Assembly (NCBI GenBank): GCA_020847775.1
Contig: JADLBI010000018.1
Coordinates: 1-7,644 of the forward strand
Source: Opitutaceae bacterium
GTDB lineage: Bacteria > Verrucomicrobiota > Verrucomicrobiia > Opitutales > Opitutaceae
Length of the DNA: 7,644 bases
Direction: 5' to 3'
A program made the translations under genes and the position numbers. This document shows, one piece after another, positions 1 to 5,632 of this stretch. The first letter of the stretch is position 1, and each line of letters starts with the position of its first letter. Below the pieces are notes generated by a model. The model did no database searches. It was not told where the DNA came from and worked only from the letters and a program-made list of their open reading frames with translations.

Positions 1-809
1 ACGAAAATCCGCTCGGGCGCGCGGGCGTGTGGCTGTTCGCGCGGCGAAAGATTTTCTCGGCCTACTACGGTTGGAAAATGAACAAGCGGCGCAGTGCGCA
101 GCAGGTCATTCCGTTCATCGCGGAATACGATCTCAACGTGGACGAATTTGAGAAGTCCGCTTTCGCCTTCCGCAGCTTCAACGAGTTTTTCTATCGCGCG
201 CTGAAACCGGAATGTCGACCGATCAACGCCGATTCCAAGATGGCGGTGTTGCCGGCGGATGGGCGGCACCTCGCGTTTCCGAACGTGGACACCGTGGACG
301 GGTTTTATGTGAAAGGCGCGAGGTTCACGCTGGTCGAGCTGTTGGGCGACGCGGCTTTGGCGGAGAAATTTACCGGCGGCGCGATGCTGATCTCGCGACT
401 CTGCCCGGTGGATTATCACCGTTTTCATTTTCCCGTGGCGGGTATGCCGGGCGCGGCTCGGTTGATCAACGGCTGGCTCTATTCGGTCAGCCCGATCGCG
501 CTGCGGCGCAACATCCGCTACCTCGTTGAGAACAAGCGCATGATCACGCTGATCGAAACGGAGGCTTTCGGCACGGTGGCGATGCTCGAGGTGGGCGCCA
601 CTAACGTGGGCAACATCAAACAGTCTTACGTGGAGGATCGCGTCGTGGCGAAGGGCGAGGAGAAGGGCTTCTTCGCGTTCGGCGGCTCGTGCGTGATCAC
701 GCTGTTTCAGCGGGGCCGCATTCGCTTCGCCGACGACCTTATCGCGCAGAGCCAAAACCACGTCGAAACTTACGCCCGGATGGGCGACGCGTTGGGCTCC
801 GCCCGGTGA
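1..809 (+). CDS. psd: Phosphatidylserine decarboxylase proenzyme, 5'-truncated by window edge
   Basis: The enzyme makes phosphatidylethanolamine by decarboxylating phosphatidylserine at the inner membrane. The frame is open to the left edge (first full codon at 3, reading ENPLGRAGVW), so the GTG at 27 is probably not the start; about 20-30 N-terminal residues are missing compared with the roughly 295-residue large-type proteins. Family marks are in order: the N-terminal block SFNEFFYRALKP; PADG, whose Asp (258-260) matches the catalytic Asp; DYHRFHFP, whose second His (426-428) matches the triad His; EVGATNVG; and near the C-terminus FGGS, where the Ser (687-689) is the expected self-cleavage residue that becomes the pyruvoyl group of the small alpha chain. 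All key residues are present, so the protein looks active. The large-type assignment is from the N-terminal block and FGGS context. Stop TGA is at 807-809; an inverted repeat and a tRNA follow. Confidence 0.95.
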   Translation, partial: ENPLGRAGVWLFARRKIFSAYYGWKMNKRRSAQQVIPFIAEYDLNVDEFEKSAFAFRSFNEFFYRALKPECRPINADSKMAVLPADGRHLAFPNVDTVDGFYVKGARFTLVELLGDAALAEKFTGGAMLISRLCPVDYHRFHFPVAGMPGAARLINGWLYSVSPIALRRNIRYLVENKRMITLIETEAFGTVAMLEVGATNVGNIKQSYVEDRVVAKGEEKGFFAFGGSCVITLFQRGRIRFADDLIAQSQNHVETYARMGDALGSAR

Positions 810-814
810 AATTG

Positions 815-896
815 CGGATTGGCGATTGTGGATTGCGGAATGGATTCGGTCTTGCGCATTGGATTCCAAAATCCGCAATCTGCGCTCCGCAATCCG
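815..896. repeat. Imperfect inverted repeat between psd and the tRNA gene
   Basis: Two arms can pair. CGGATTG at 815-821 matches CAATCCG at 890-896, and GATTGCGGA at 831-839 matches TCCGCAATC at 872-880; TGGA at 841-844 can also meet TCCA at 864-867. The arms carry internal reiterations of a GGATTGCGG-like unit, which suggests a dispersed intergenic repeat rather than a simple terminator. It begins 6 nt after the psd stop and ends 3 nt before the tRNA. No T-run follows, so intrinsic termination is not supported. It could be a hairpin at the psd mRNA 3' end or a processing signal; its role is unknown. Confidence 0.6.
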
Positions 897-899
897 TTC

Positions 900-983
900 G
901 CCCGGGTGGTGGAATGGCAGACACGACGGTCTTAGAAGCCGTTGCCGCAAGGCGTGAAGGTTCGAGTCCTTTCCCGGGCACCA
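900..983 (+). tRNA. tRNA-Leu (anticodon UAG), CCA encoded
   Basis: A full cloverleaf can be drawn by eye. The acceptor stem is GCCCGGG (900-906) with CCCGGGC (973-979), followed by discriminator A980 and encoded CCA 981-983. The anticodon stem is ACGGT (926-930) with GCCGT (938-942), and its loop CTTAGAA (931-937) puts anticodon TAG at 933-935 after U33. The long variable arm (about 943-955, with GCC/GGC pairing) is the class II form expected of tRNA-Leu. The T arm is GAAGG/CCTTT around the loop TTCGAGT. The D region TGGTGGAATGGCAGAC is typical for Leu. It reads CUA and, by wobble, other CUN codons. No convincing promoter lies in the 3 nt between the upstream repeat and the tRNA, so transcription may start within the repeat or come from psd. 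Confidence 0.96.
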
Positions 984-1014
984 TGCTTCGCTCGCAAACG
1001 CGAGCTTCGCATGG
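981..1014. repeat. Inverted repeat sharing the tRNA CCA end
   Basis: Arms 981-995 and 1000-1014 pair over CCATGC and GCTCGC with a three-base mismatch between them, closing a 4-nt AAAC loop. The first three bases are the CCA of the tRNA-Leu. The stem could mark the 3' end of the tRNA precursor or end transcription, but no T-tract follows. The rest of the gap to the next gene (1015-1087) shows nothing I can name. Confidence 0.5.
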
Positions 1015-1087
1015 CACGGCCATGCTGGAGTGCGTGGATGGTTGAGTTGCCTATTGCCGTGAGAGCGGATCTGGGCACGCTGGCCGT

Positions 1088-1471
1088 ATGGTCAAGAAAC
1101 TGCTTCACACCCGCATGAGAGTGAACGATCTCGCGGGCACCATTAAGTTTTATCAGGAAGCCTTGGGCCTGACGGTCAGCCGGCAACACACGTCGCCGCG
1201 CGGCGCGCAGCTGGCGTTTCTCGCCACGCCGAACAGCGACGAAGAGATTGAGATTTGCCAGATGCCGCCGGGCGCCGAGCCGGTTAAAGTGCAACCAGAC
1301 CTCGTGCATCTCGCGTTTGAGGTTGAGGACCTGGCCGCGTATGCAGCGGCGATTCAAGCGAAGGGCTATGCGCTGAGCGATGGACCGACCAAGACGAGCA
1401 GCGGCTCCGTCATCGCGTTTATCGACGCGCCCGAAGGCTACGAAGTGGAATTGATCCAGCGCGCGCGGTGA
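1088..1471 (+). CDS. gloA: Lactoylglutathione lyase (glyoxalase I), VOC superfamily
   Basis: This 127-residue protein has the size and pattern of bacterial glyoxalase I, which isomerises the hemithioacetal of methylglyoxal and a thiol to S-lactoylthiol in the cytosol. The four metal ligands known from E. coli GloA (His5, Glu56, His74, Glu122) have counterparts here at His7 (LLHTRMRV), Glu55 (EIEIC), His74 (LVHLAFEV) and Glu121 (GYEVELIQ). The block RVNDLAGTIKFYQEALGL is the usual beta-alpha entry of a VOC domain, and two betaalphabetabetabeta modules fit the length. ATG 1088 places His7 where the family has it; no Shine-Dalgarno motif precedes it. The membrane-protein gene starts 12 bp after the stop, so the two are probably cotranscribed. 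A related VOC enzyme with another substrate cannot be excluded, nor can a thiol other than glutathione. Confidence 0.88.
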   Translation: MVKKLLHTRMRVNDLAGTIKFYQEALGLTVSRQHTSPRGAQLAFLATPNSDEEIEICQMPPGAEPVKVQPDLVHLAFEVEDLAAYAAAIQAKGYALSDGPTKTSSGSVIAFIDAPEGYEVELIQRAR

Positions 1472-1483
1472 TCACGCTCGATC

Positions 1484-2236
1484 ATGGCGGCCGCTGCACT
1501 TAACGAATCCACCCTGCATCGCTGGGCCAGGGCATGGCCGGACGGTCTGGCGTTTGTGGCCGGGCTGGGGATGGCGTGGGGGCTGCGGTGGGAGACGCGC
1601 GATTTGGTTTGGAGCCTGTGGCTCTCCAGTCTCGTGGTGGGCTATGCGATGATTGGGTGGACAATATTTGGTCCGGCCGTGTTTGCCGGATTCCAAAGAT
1701 GGTGTGGCCGGGCGGCGCAAGCAGATCTCCCGCGGGGACCCTTGGCGCCAGGCGGAGTGGCTTACCTGCTGGGCGGGTTGTTTCTCCTAGCGTTCTTCAC
1801 GGTTCATTTCGGCCTGTTTCATTTTGTCCATTCGGTTTTCCTTAATCATTTTTTCCCTGCGTCGACCGGAATGAAGGCGGGGCCGAGCTTTGCGCTCTAC
1901 GCCACGGTGTTCACGAATTACTGGCCGTTTGTGCTGGTGTCGGCGGTGGCGGAACGTTCGGCGTTTAGGTGGGGGCCGAGTGGGACTAGGATCGGTTTGC
2001 CGGGCGCAGTTGGCGAGGCGGTGGATGGTGCGGACTTAAAGCCACGTGAAGTCCGGGTAGCTGGAATGGGTGGGATGATGGCACCCTACAAAAACGTGGT
2101 TCGTCTGCATCTGCTGATCTTTTTCTTCGCGGGAGCGAGCTTCCTGAAGCTCGACCGCTTTGCCGTCTATGCCGTGGTTTATGCCGTGTATTTCTTCCCG
2201 TGGCGGCTGGTGCGAAAGGCTCAGGTAAACTCGTGA
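1484..2236 (+). CDS. Polytopic membrane protein, DUF6498-like
   Basis: The 250-residue protein has about five or six hydrophobic segments, near residues 21-34, 42-66, 91-120, 136-156, 207-223 and 226-241. Two conserved-looking blocks stand out: HFGLFHFVHSVFLNHFFP (108-125), rich in His and Phe inside a membrane segment, and MMAPYKNVVRLHLLIFFF (198-215) leading into the C-terminal hairpin. These blocks recall DUF6498, a family without known function; I assign it from memory of the pattern, not from a search. Clustered His in and beside membrane segments could bind a metal or haem, but that is speculation. ATG 1484 lies 12 bp after the glyoxalase stop and has no Shine-Dalgarno motif. The stretch at residues 164-197 is hydrophilic and low in family character, probably a loop. 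Confidence 0.8.
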   Translation: MAAAALNESTLHRWARAWPDGLAFVAGLGMAWGLRWETRDLVWSLWLSSLVVGYAMIGWTIFGPAVFAGFQRWCGRAAQADLPRGPLAPGGVAYLLGGLFLLAFFTVHFGLFHFVHSVFLNHFFPASTGMKAGPSFALYATVFTNYWPFVLVSAVAERSAFRWGPSGTRIGLPGAVGEAVDGADLKPREVRVAGMGGMMAPYKNVVRLHLLIFFFAGASFLKLDRFAVYAVVYAVYFFPWRLVRKAQVNS

Positions 2237-2278
2237 CTTCGGCGCCGGCTCAAACACCAGCACGCGCTCCTCGGGGCG

Positions 2279-2303
2279 GTTTGTAATATAATACGTTACA
2301 AAC
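2279..2303. repeat. 25-nt palindromic element, degenerate copy (element 3)
   Basis: The outer arms GTTTGTAA (2279-2286) and TTACAAAC (2296-2303) are perfectly complementary around the spacer TATAATACG, centred on A2291. The right half matches the half-sites of the two palindromes at 3773 and 3828 (TACGTKACA), and the left half differs only by TA in place of CG. The element spans the junction of two convergent genes and includes the stop codon (2296-2298) and last Leu codon of the glycosylase gene. No T-run follows on either strand, so it does not look like a classical terminator. Confidence 0.7.
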
Positions 2304-3174
2304 GGGTTTTAGCCCGCTCGTGCGCGAAGAGGAATTGCTGGGCGAATCCGGCGGTTTCGCCGAAGTGGGCGCGGCCGAATTGGGCGAGTTGGGTGGGGGT
2401 CCAGCCAGAGAGTTGATAACGGTGGGTCAGTGCCTTGAGGATCCAGGTGTCCACGGGGAAGGCCTCCAAGTTGGCCGCGCCGAAGAGCAGCACGCAATCG
2501 GCGACTTTCTCGCCCACGCCCGGTAATTGCAGCAAGCGCGCTTTTGCCGCCGGGTAGGGCAGGATTTCCGTCTCTTCCAACCAACCGGGGCGTTCGGCGA
2601 GAAATAGCGCGGTTTGTTTGATGTAGCGGGCGCGGAAACCGAGCAGGCAGGCGCGGAGGTCGGGCTCGGGGATTCGCGCGAGGGCGTCCCAGGTGGGGAG
2701 TTGGCGATGGTCACCGGGGAGTGGCGCGCCGTGGCGAGCGGCAAGTAGCGCGACCATCTGTTTGATCTGCACGATCTGTTTGGTGGCGCTGCAAAGAAAA
2801 CAGAGCAGCGTTTCGCCGAAAGGTTGTTTGGGCAGGCGTAAGCCGGGGAAGGCGGCGAGGCAGGCGGCGAGATGAGGATCACTGCGCCAGGGCAACGCAT
2901 CGACCAGTGTTGAAAAATCCGTGTCGAGGCGCAGGTAGGCGCGCAGTGCGGCCAAGCCTGAGGTCCCATGTGACGGGACCCGGCCTTCGAGTGCGCCGCC
3001 GGGGTTGAGTCGCAATTGCGCGAGGTGGTTTGACCAGAGACCGGTCCAAACAGCGTCCTCCTGGCGCCAGCGAAAGCTTTGGCCACCGTCGAGGATCTCG
3101 GCGAGCACGCGCGGCGTCAGTTGCAGACCGAGTGGCTGCCACGCGGACCAAGCGAGGGCGGTGGTGGAGCTCAC
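2296..3174 (-). CDS. ogg: 8-oxoguanine DNA glycosylase/AP lyase, OGG1-type
   Basis: This base-excision repair enzyme removes 8-oxoguanine opposite C and nicks the abasic site. With the GTG start at 3174 it has 292 residues. Visible in order are: the N-terminal OGG domain block GQSFRW (about 31-36); QPFGETLLCFLCSATKQIVQI (about 117-137), the usual helix before the HhH region; the helix-hairpin-helix LPGVGEKVADC (217-227), whose Lys223 matches the Schiff-base Lys249 of human OGG1; PVDTWI with Asp242 matching Asp268, at the same 19-residue spacing; and FAQQFLFAHER near the end, as in OGG1. I chose GTG 3174 because it lies 9 bp past the upstream gene's stop. The longer ATG start at 3273 would add 33 residues of non-family sequence overlapping that gene. 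It is probably cotranscribed with the secreted-protein gene. Start confidence is lower than that of the function. Confidence 0.9.
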   Translation of the reverse strand: MSSTTALAWSAWQPLGLQLTPRVLAEILDGGQSFRWRQEDAVWTGLWSNHLAQLRLNPGGALEGRVPSHGTSGLAALRAYLRLDTDFSTLVDALPWRSDPHLAACLAAFPGLRLPKQPFGETLLCFLCSATKQIVQIKQMVALLAARHGAPLPGDHRQLPTWDALARIPEPDLRACLLGFRARYIKQTALFLAERPGWLEETEILPYPAAKARLLQLPGVGEKVADCVLLFGAANLEAFPVDTWILKALTHRYQLSGWTPTQLAQFGRAHFGETAGFAQQFLFAHERAKTRL

Positions 3175-3182
3175 GCTGAGGA

Positions 3183-3653
3183 TCAGTGCTTGGTCGCGTC
3201 CGGCATTTGCCAGAGATAGCTCTGGCTCTGGGCGATTTCGCGATCGCCGGAGTCTTGCAAGCGTAGACGCCAAGCCACGGGGTGCACGGCTTCACCCGCC
3301 CAGTCTTGACCGGTCAGGCCTAGATTGAAGACGTGGCTGCCGTGCGGCAGGGCGGTGGTAAACCGGAAAACCTTGGGCGTTGGCGAATCCGGGGCGATGA
3401 CCTCCAGCACGAAACGCGCCTCGGCTTGGGCGGGGCCGGTGTTGTTGACGCGGGTGAGGAAATAGAAACCGTCGCGGGCATCGGGCTGAGTGCGCAGCAT
3501 GGTTTGGCGGCCGGTATTTTCCTTGCCGCCGAAATATTCGGAGATGCGGACGAACGACGCTGTGTCGCGCCAAGCGGGCCAGATGCGCGTGATCTCCACG
3601 CCGTTGGCCTGGGCCAGCGCAGGCAGCAGGATGAAAAGGAGAACGAGCCGCAT
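3183..3653 (-). CDS. Small secreted protein of unknown function
   Basis: I do not recognise a named family. From ATG 3653 the product has 156 residues and begins with a clear Sec signal peptide, MRLVLLFILLPALAQA, with likely cleavage after Ala16. The mature part of about 140 residues starts GVEITRIWPAWRDTASFVRISEYF and has alternating hydrophobic residues suggesting a beta-sandwich. There are no Cys residues in the mature chain, no lipobox and no obvious catalytic motif. The frame stays open upstream to 3728, but that start would bury the signal peptide inside the protein, so 3653 is preferred. The glycosylase gene follows after about 8 bp, implying one transcript but no evident shared function. 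Location is probably periplasmic. Confidence 0.75.
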   Translation of the reverse strand: MRLVLLFILLPALAQANGVEITRIWPAWRDTASFVRISEYFGGKENTGRQTMLRTQPDARDGFYFLTRVNNTGPAQAEARFVLEVIAPDSPTPKVFRFTTALPHGSHVFNLGLTGQDWAGEAVHPVAWRLRLQDSGDREIAQSQSYLWQMPDATKH

Positions 3654-3694
3654 GGACGAACACTGGACAGCGGCGCGTCTGGGCACAAGCGCGA

Positions 3695-3718
3695 CGACAC
3701 CCAGTGGCGACACCCAGT
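3695..3718. repeat. Tandem 11-bp direct repeat upstream of the secreted-protein gene
   Basis: CGACACCCAGT occurs exactly twice, at 3695-3705 and 3708-3718, with a 13-bp period. It lies 42-65 nt upstream of the start at 3653, a position suited to an operator or activator site for the secreted-protein/glycosylase transcript. It could also be a chance duplication; no clear -35/-10 pair could be fixed beside it. Confidence 0.4.
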
Positions 3719-3772
3719 AGGCGGACATAATCAGACGAATCCACAGGATTCACAGATTCAGCCTCAAATCGA

Positions 3773-3797
3773 AAGTGTCACGTAATACGTGACACTT
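3773..3797. repeat. Perfect 25-nt palindrome (element 1)
   Basis: Arms 3773-3784 and 3786-3797 are exact reverse complements (12 bp each) around a single A3785. The inner 19 nt read TGTCACGTAATACGTGACA and are identical to the inner part of the element at 3828. It lies between the oppA-like stop and the secreted-protein start, about 120 nt upstream of the latter. It could form a hairpin or bind a dimeric protein; it has no terminator-like T-tract. Confidence 0.85.
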
Positions 3798-3827
3798 ATA
3801 CATGAGCTACGACGGGGCGTCCTAGGA

Positions 3828-3850
3828 ACTGTCACGTAATACGTGACAGT
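3828..3850. repeat. Perfect 23-nt palindrome (element 2)
   Basis: Arms 3828-3838 and 3840-3850 are exact reverse complements (11 bp each) around A3839. The inner 19 nt equal those of element 1, and the next pair outwards is C/G here but G/C in element 1, so complementarity is kept despite the change. The centres of the two elements are 54 bp apart. It ends 19 nt from the stop codon of the oppA-like gene and may form a 3'-end hairpin of that mRNA. Confidence 0.85.
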
Positions 3851-3868
3851 GGATTTGGGGCGACGGGG

Positions 3869-5476
3869 CTAGGGGGCTAGCGAAATGAACTGGAACCGGC
3901 GGAAGCCGAGGGGGGCCGGGGTCCAGCCTTTCACGGCGGGGTGGAGCAGGTGGGTTTGCGCGCCGAAGTAGAGCGGGGCGATGGGGGCTTCGTTGAGCAG
4001 GAGGGTTTCGGCGGTGCGGAGGAGGGTGAAGCGTTGCCCTGCATCGTTGGTGATGGCGGCTTGCGCGAGGATTTGGTCGTAACGTTCGCTTGTCCAACCG
4101 GTCCAGTTGTAGGAACCGCCGCTGAGAAAAAGTTCGAGGAAGGAAACCGGATCAGGGAAGTCGGCGGTCCATGCGGACAAGCAGACCGCGTAGTTCAGGG
4201 TCTGTTGGTTTTGGATCCAGATTTTCTGCTCAGTCTGGCTGATGGTGGCGGTGACGCCAAGCTCGGTCTTCCACATGGCCTGGATGGCCTCGGCCAGGCG
4301 CGGCATGATTTCGTCGTTGCGCACCATGAGTTCGATGGCCGGCAGACCTTTGCCTTCGGCGAAGCCGGCCTCGGCGAGGAGGGCGCGCGCGGCCGCCGCA
4401 TTCACGTTCATGGGATTAGGTGCGTCGTAACCGCCGGTGTGGGGCGGCGTGAGCGAAGCGGCGGGCAGACGACTGCCTTGCAGCACGGTGCGTGCAAGCA
4501 GATCGCGATCAATAGTGAGCGAGAGGGCGCGGCGCACCCGGGCGTCGTTGCAGGGGGCGCGCGTGGTGTTGAAGCGGAGAAAGTTGCTTTGCAACAGCGG
4601 ATCGATGCGCAGTTGCTCCGGGGCGCGTGCGCGCCAGGCGGCGATTTTGGTGACGGGCAGTGTGAAGGTCACGTGGAGCTGGCCGGCACGGAAGTTGCGC
4701 TCTTCGTCGTCGGGTTTCTCGATGGGGAGAAAGACAATGTGTTCGAGCTGGGCGGTGGCGGCGTCACGGTGGTGCGGATTTTTGTCGAGGATGATGCGCG
4801 CGTTGGGCTGCCAGGCGGCGAGTTGGTAGGCACCGTTGCTCACGAGGTTGCCGGGGCGAGTCCATGGCTGGCCGCGTTGATCTAGCGCGTGAAATTTCTC
4901 AAGGTTGCGCGGATTGAGTGGAAACCAAGCGGGCAATGAGACGAGCGCGGGTAAGAAGGGGGTCGGCTGCTCGAGCGTGAGCACGAGTTGGCGGTCGTCG
5001 GGGGCGGCGATGCCGAGGGTGGCAACATCCGCGATTTGACCGGCGTTGTAGGCTTCGGCGTTTTTAATGACGAAAAGATACCATGCGTTGTCGGCGGCGA
5101 AGGCGGGGTTGAGCGCGCGCCGCCAGGCGGTGATGAAATCGGCGGCGACGAGCGGTTCGCCGTTGGACCACATTAAGTTCTCTCGCAGGTGGAAGGTCCA
5201 GGTGAGGCCGTCGGCGGAAACGGACCACGATTCGGCGGCGGCGGGAACGGGCTTGGTGGTTTGCTCGTCGAGCGCGGTGAGGCCTTCAAAGAGCGTGTTG
5301 ATGATGATTTGATCGGTGAGGATCGTGGCGAGGTGCGGATCGAGATCGGCGGGCTCGGCGGCGTTGCCGACCAGCAGGGTGTGCGTGCGGATGCCGGCTT
5401 CGACGGGAGTCTCGCGCGGCGCGCAGCCGAGGAGGGCGATGATCGGAGCGACAAGGGCGATAGCGAAACGACGCAT
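3869..5476 (-). CDS. Peptide ABC transporter substrate-binding lipoprotein, OppA-like (SBP family 5)
   Basis: The 535-residue protein has the usual length of OppA-type periplasmic binding proteins, which capture oligopeptides and hand them to an ABC permease. It starts with a lipoprotein signal: MRR, a hydrophobic core, and the lipobox LLGC with Cys18 as the lipidation site. The mature chain shows the family's N-terminal region (GNAAEPADLDPH, about 38-48; FEGLTALD, 63-70) and the SBP_bac_5 signature around residues 80-120 (ESWSVSADGLTWTFHLREN, then WSNGEPLVAADFITAWRRAL). Later marks are SNGAYQL, NTTRAPCNDARVRRALSLTI and the C-terminal WTADFPDPVSFLELF. No permease or ATPase gene lies in the window, so the transporter must be encoded elsewhere. 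The exact ligand (peptide, murein peptide or other) cannot be told. ATG 5476 fits the signal peptide; no Shine-Dalgarno motif precedes it. It sits downstream of the M16 protease genes on the same strand, with a 156-bp gap. Confidence 0.9.
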   Translation of the reverse strand: MRRFAIALVAPIIALLGCAPRETPVEAGIRTHTLLVGNAAEPADLDPHLATILTDQIIINTLFEGLTALDEQTTKPVPAAAESWSVSADGLTWTFHLRENLMWSNGEPLVAADFITAWRRALNPAFAADNAWYLFVIKNAEAYNAGQIADVATLGIAAPDDRQLVLTLEQPTPFLPALVSLPAWFPLNPRNLEKFHALDQRGQPWTRPGNLVSNGAYQLAAWQPNARIILDKNPHHRDAATAQLEHIVFLPIEKPDDEERNFRAGQLHVTFTLPVTKIAAWRARAPEQLRIDPLLQSNFLRFNTTRAPCNDARVRRALSLTIDRDLLARTVLQGSRLPAASLTPPHTGGYDAPNPMNVNAAAARALLAEAGFAEGKGLPAIELMVRNDEIMPRLAEAIQAMWKTELGVTATISQTEQKIWIQNQQTLNYAVCLSAWTADFPDPVSFLELFLSGGSYNWTGWTSERYDQILAQAAITNDAGQRFTLLRTAETLLLNEAPIAPLYFGAQTHLLHPAVKGWTPAPLGFRRFQFISLAP

Positions 5477-5590
5477 GAAGGGCTACGTTGGCCACGCCGG
5501 TGCGTTTGCCAAGACACATGCGGTGGCGGCGCCGAGGAGCACCGACGGTACCTGAGCCGTGGCCGATGGGAGCGAAGGAGAGTGTGCCCA

Positions 5591-5618
5591 CCGGTCCGGC
5601 GCGTGGCGCCTGGACCGG
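5591..5618 (-). terminator. GC-rich stem-loop after the M16 subunit gene
   Basis: CCGGTCC-GGCGC (5591-5602) pairs with GCGCC-T-GGACCGG (5606-5618), giving a 12-bp stem with one bulged base and a GTG loop. It lies 15-42 nt beyond the stop codon of the minus-strand M16 gene. No T-run follows on the minus strand, so it is not a standard intrinsic terminator; it may be a 3'-end stabiliser, a pause site, or a terminator of the T-less kind. The rest of the 5477-5632 gap shows no clear promoter for the oppA-like gene. Confidence 0.5.
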
Positions 5619-5632
5619 GAGGGCGGCGAGGC

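Noticed and set aside
932..1357. Minus-strand open frame across the tRNA end and glyoxalase
   Set aside because: It reads through the tRNA and opposes a glyoxalase frame with all four metal ligands; nothing supports it as a gene.
2031..2055. 7-bp perfect inverted repeat (CGGACTT / AAGTCCG) with an 11-nt spacer
   Set aside because: It lies inside the membrane-protein coding frame, is short, and is unrelated to the other palindromes; chance is the simplest explanation.
3175..3273. Longer N-terminus for the glycosylase from ATG 3273
   Set aside because: The added 33 residues overlap the secreted-protein gene in another frame and look unlike OGG1 proteins; the GTG at 3174 avoids the overlap.
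3654..3728. Longer N-terminus for the secreted protein from ATG 3728
   Set aside because: It would place 25 residues before a clear signal peptide; ATG 3653 begins exactly at that signal.
3802..3825. Seven-codon ATG-to-TAG frame between the two palindromes
   Set aside because: Too short to judge, no initiation signal, and such frames are common by chance.
3941..4885. Plus-strand open frame of about 314 codons
   Set aside because: It is wholly antisense to the oppA-like gene, low in complexity and without recognisable motifs.
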